Assembly (NCBI GenBank): GCA_003952965.2
Contig: CM025854.1
Span: 276,264 to 340,263 of the forward strand
DNA length: 64,000 nucleotides
Source of the DNA: Morella rubra
Lineage: Eukaryota > Streptophyta > Magnoliopsida > Fagales > Myricaceae
Reading direction: 5' to 3'
Shown: positions 63,122-64,000 of the stretch, piece by piece
Position numbering within the stretch: position 1 is the first letter of the stretch
How the letters are laid out: each line of letters opens with the position of its first letter
Notes under the pieces: generated by a model
What the model was told of the DNA's origin: nothing
What the model saw: only the letters and a program-made list of their open reading frames with translations
Database searches by the model: none
Position numbers and translations under genes: made by a program

Positions 63122-64000
63122 TTACAAAAAAGAGTGTAAACAAAAACTGGGAGGCATTGCTGAATTGACAATCTCCACATGAGGAACTGCTTGGAAAGAA
63201 GGCAGAAAGCCACCAATTTGTATCTTCTCTGTAGTCTTCGTCTGAGGGTCATATGAAAACAGACTTTGTTTTCTGTACTCTATTAAAACCTTGCCATTTT
63301 TCAGAAGGCATAGAGGCCGAATAGATTCCAATGGTGAAGTTTCAAAGTTGATGGTGAATTCTTTAGTCCAAGACTCCTGTATGCTGTAATTCTTCATCAG
63401 CCAAATGTCAATCCTCCTTTTGTCAGTATTAATAGCCAAAGATAGACACCCTCCTAACACTAGTAAACGGCTGTCTAGCATATCGAGTCTGCAATTCGGG
63501 CTTGGAACCTGACAAAATATTTCTTCAGCCAAGTCGAAGGAAACAATAATTTGTGTGTGCCTTAGCTTAGGTTGGCCTAACCAATGAAGAGCTCCATTAA
63601 CCAATGCCTCACTAGGTTGCATCCGAAGCAAGTAGGGGCTGTTTCTTTTGATTCTCCACGCATAGGTGCCCAGAGTAAATACCTTAACACTCTGATCCAA
63701 AGATAGTTCGAAGCGCCCCAAATTACAAAGAACGCATTCTTGTTCCACTATTCTCACCACCTTGTATTCCTTAGTGCTCGGATGGAAGCCAAACCCATAT
63801 GCCACCTTTAATCCCTTAATCAAAGATTGAGAAGGCAAAGGTGTCACCTCTGCCGTGAAAAGATTGTACACGCAGAGTTTGTCATACGCCATGAACTTAT
63901 CAGACTCGTTATAAGACGAGAACAACAAACCATTGCAGTGCAAAACAGACGTGAGTTTCTGGCTCTTCAATGGTATCTTGACCTTTTTCATCAAATCTTT
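63122..64000 (-). CDS. F-box protein with FBA-type associated domain, 3' part (5' end beyond window)
   Basis: F-box proteins are the substrate-binding parts of SCF ubiquitin ligases. The frame is open from the right edge of the window (reading KDLMKKVKIPL...) to a stop at 63122, about 292 codons. The visible region is an F-box-associated beta-propeller-like domain: HCNGLLFSSYN, VYNLFTAEVTPLPSQ, YGFGFHPSTKEYKVVRI, VFTLGTYAWRIKRNSPYLL, EALVNGALHWLGQPK, IVSFDLAEEIFCQVP, INTDKRRIDIWLMKNY and LFSYDPQTKTTEKIQIGGF. The N-terminal F-box itself (about 45 residues) would lie just outside. The plant family is very large, so the substrate cannot be inferred. No internal damage was seen. Confidence 0.88.
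   Translation of the reverse strand, partial: KDLMKKVKIPLKSQKLTSVLHCNGLLFSSYNESDKFMAYDKLCVYNLFTAEVTPLPSQSLIKGLKVAYGFGFHPSTKEYKVVRIVEQECVLCNLGRFELSLDQSVKVFTLGTYAWRIKRNSPYLLRMQPSEALVNGALHWLGQPKLRHTQIIVSFDLAEEIFCQVPSPNCRLDMLDSRLLVLGGCLSLAINTDKRRIDIWLMKNYSIQESWTKEFTINFETSPLESIRPLCLLKNGKVLIEYRKQSLFSYDPQTKTTEKIQIGGFLPSFQAVPHVEIVNSAMPPSFCLHSFL

Overview
The window is plant nuclear DNA from an AT-rich eudicot genome. The evidence is the spliced genes with GT/AG introns, a light-harvesting antenna gene, plant-only families (fasciclin-like AGP, ACA-type Ca2+ pump, FBA-type F-box), and Copia, hAT, SINE and MITE elements. A woody, Rosaceae-like species is my guess and is not proven. There is no prokaryotic signal. 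A run of exactly 1000 N (20890-21889) is an assembly gap.

Layout. 1-4257: the 5' part of a minus-strand Copia retrotransposon (LTR, primer-binding site, a GC-rich hairpin-studded leader, broken gag-pol running off the left edge). 4569-4952: a small single-exon plant gene of unknown function. 6777-8955 and 16959-18798: a direct duplication, each copy carrying an LHCB2 gene. Both copies share a nonsense codon at codon 189 and the second also has a frameshift. 13038-15807: a decayed ACA12/13-like Ca2+-ATPase with its catalytic motifs missing. 18799-20889: about 2 kb with nothing I recognise, up to the gap.

21890-24980 and 38829-42490 are direct copies of one segmental duplication. Between them lie a 3'-truncated fimbrin (25085-28116), whose broken end abuts a RhoGDI shard; a complete hAT transposon with recognisable ends (29850-33696); and an intact FLA7-like gene (35590-36375). 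At 42473-52822 a 5.13 kb unit holding a complete five-exon RhoGDI gene is repeated in tandem with only about four differences seen by eye.

52823-57600 is intergenic with MITEs. The right end holds three plus-side or edge genes: an acidic Ala/Glu/Pro/Val-rich repeat protein (57604-58843), a four-exon 168-residue conserved protein of unknown role (59944-62078), and the 3' part of an F-box gene (63122-64000, minus strand, cut by the window edge).

Functional reading. The genes that look expressible are the RhoGDI pair (ROP GTPase control), FLA7-like (cell-surface arabinogalactan protein), the acidic protein, the 168-aa protein, the 127-aa protein and the F-box gene. LHCB2 x2, the Ca2+-ATPase, fimbrin, the retroelement ORFs and the hAT transposase are broken. 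I found no new multi-gene system. The unusual content is structural: nested duplications, a patchwork breakpoint that destroyed fimbrin, a near-identical RhoGDI tandem repeat, an ATPase-like frame without its active site, and a hairpin array in the Copia leader.
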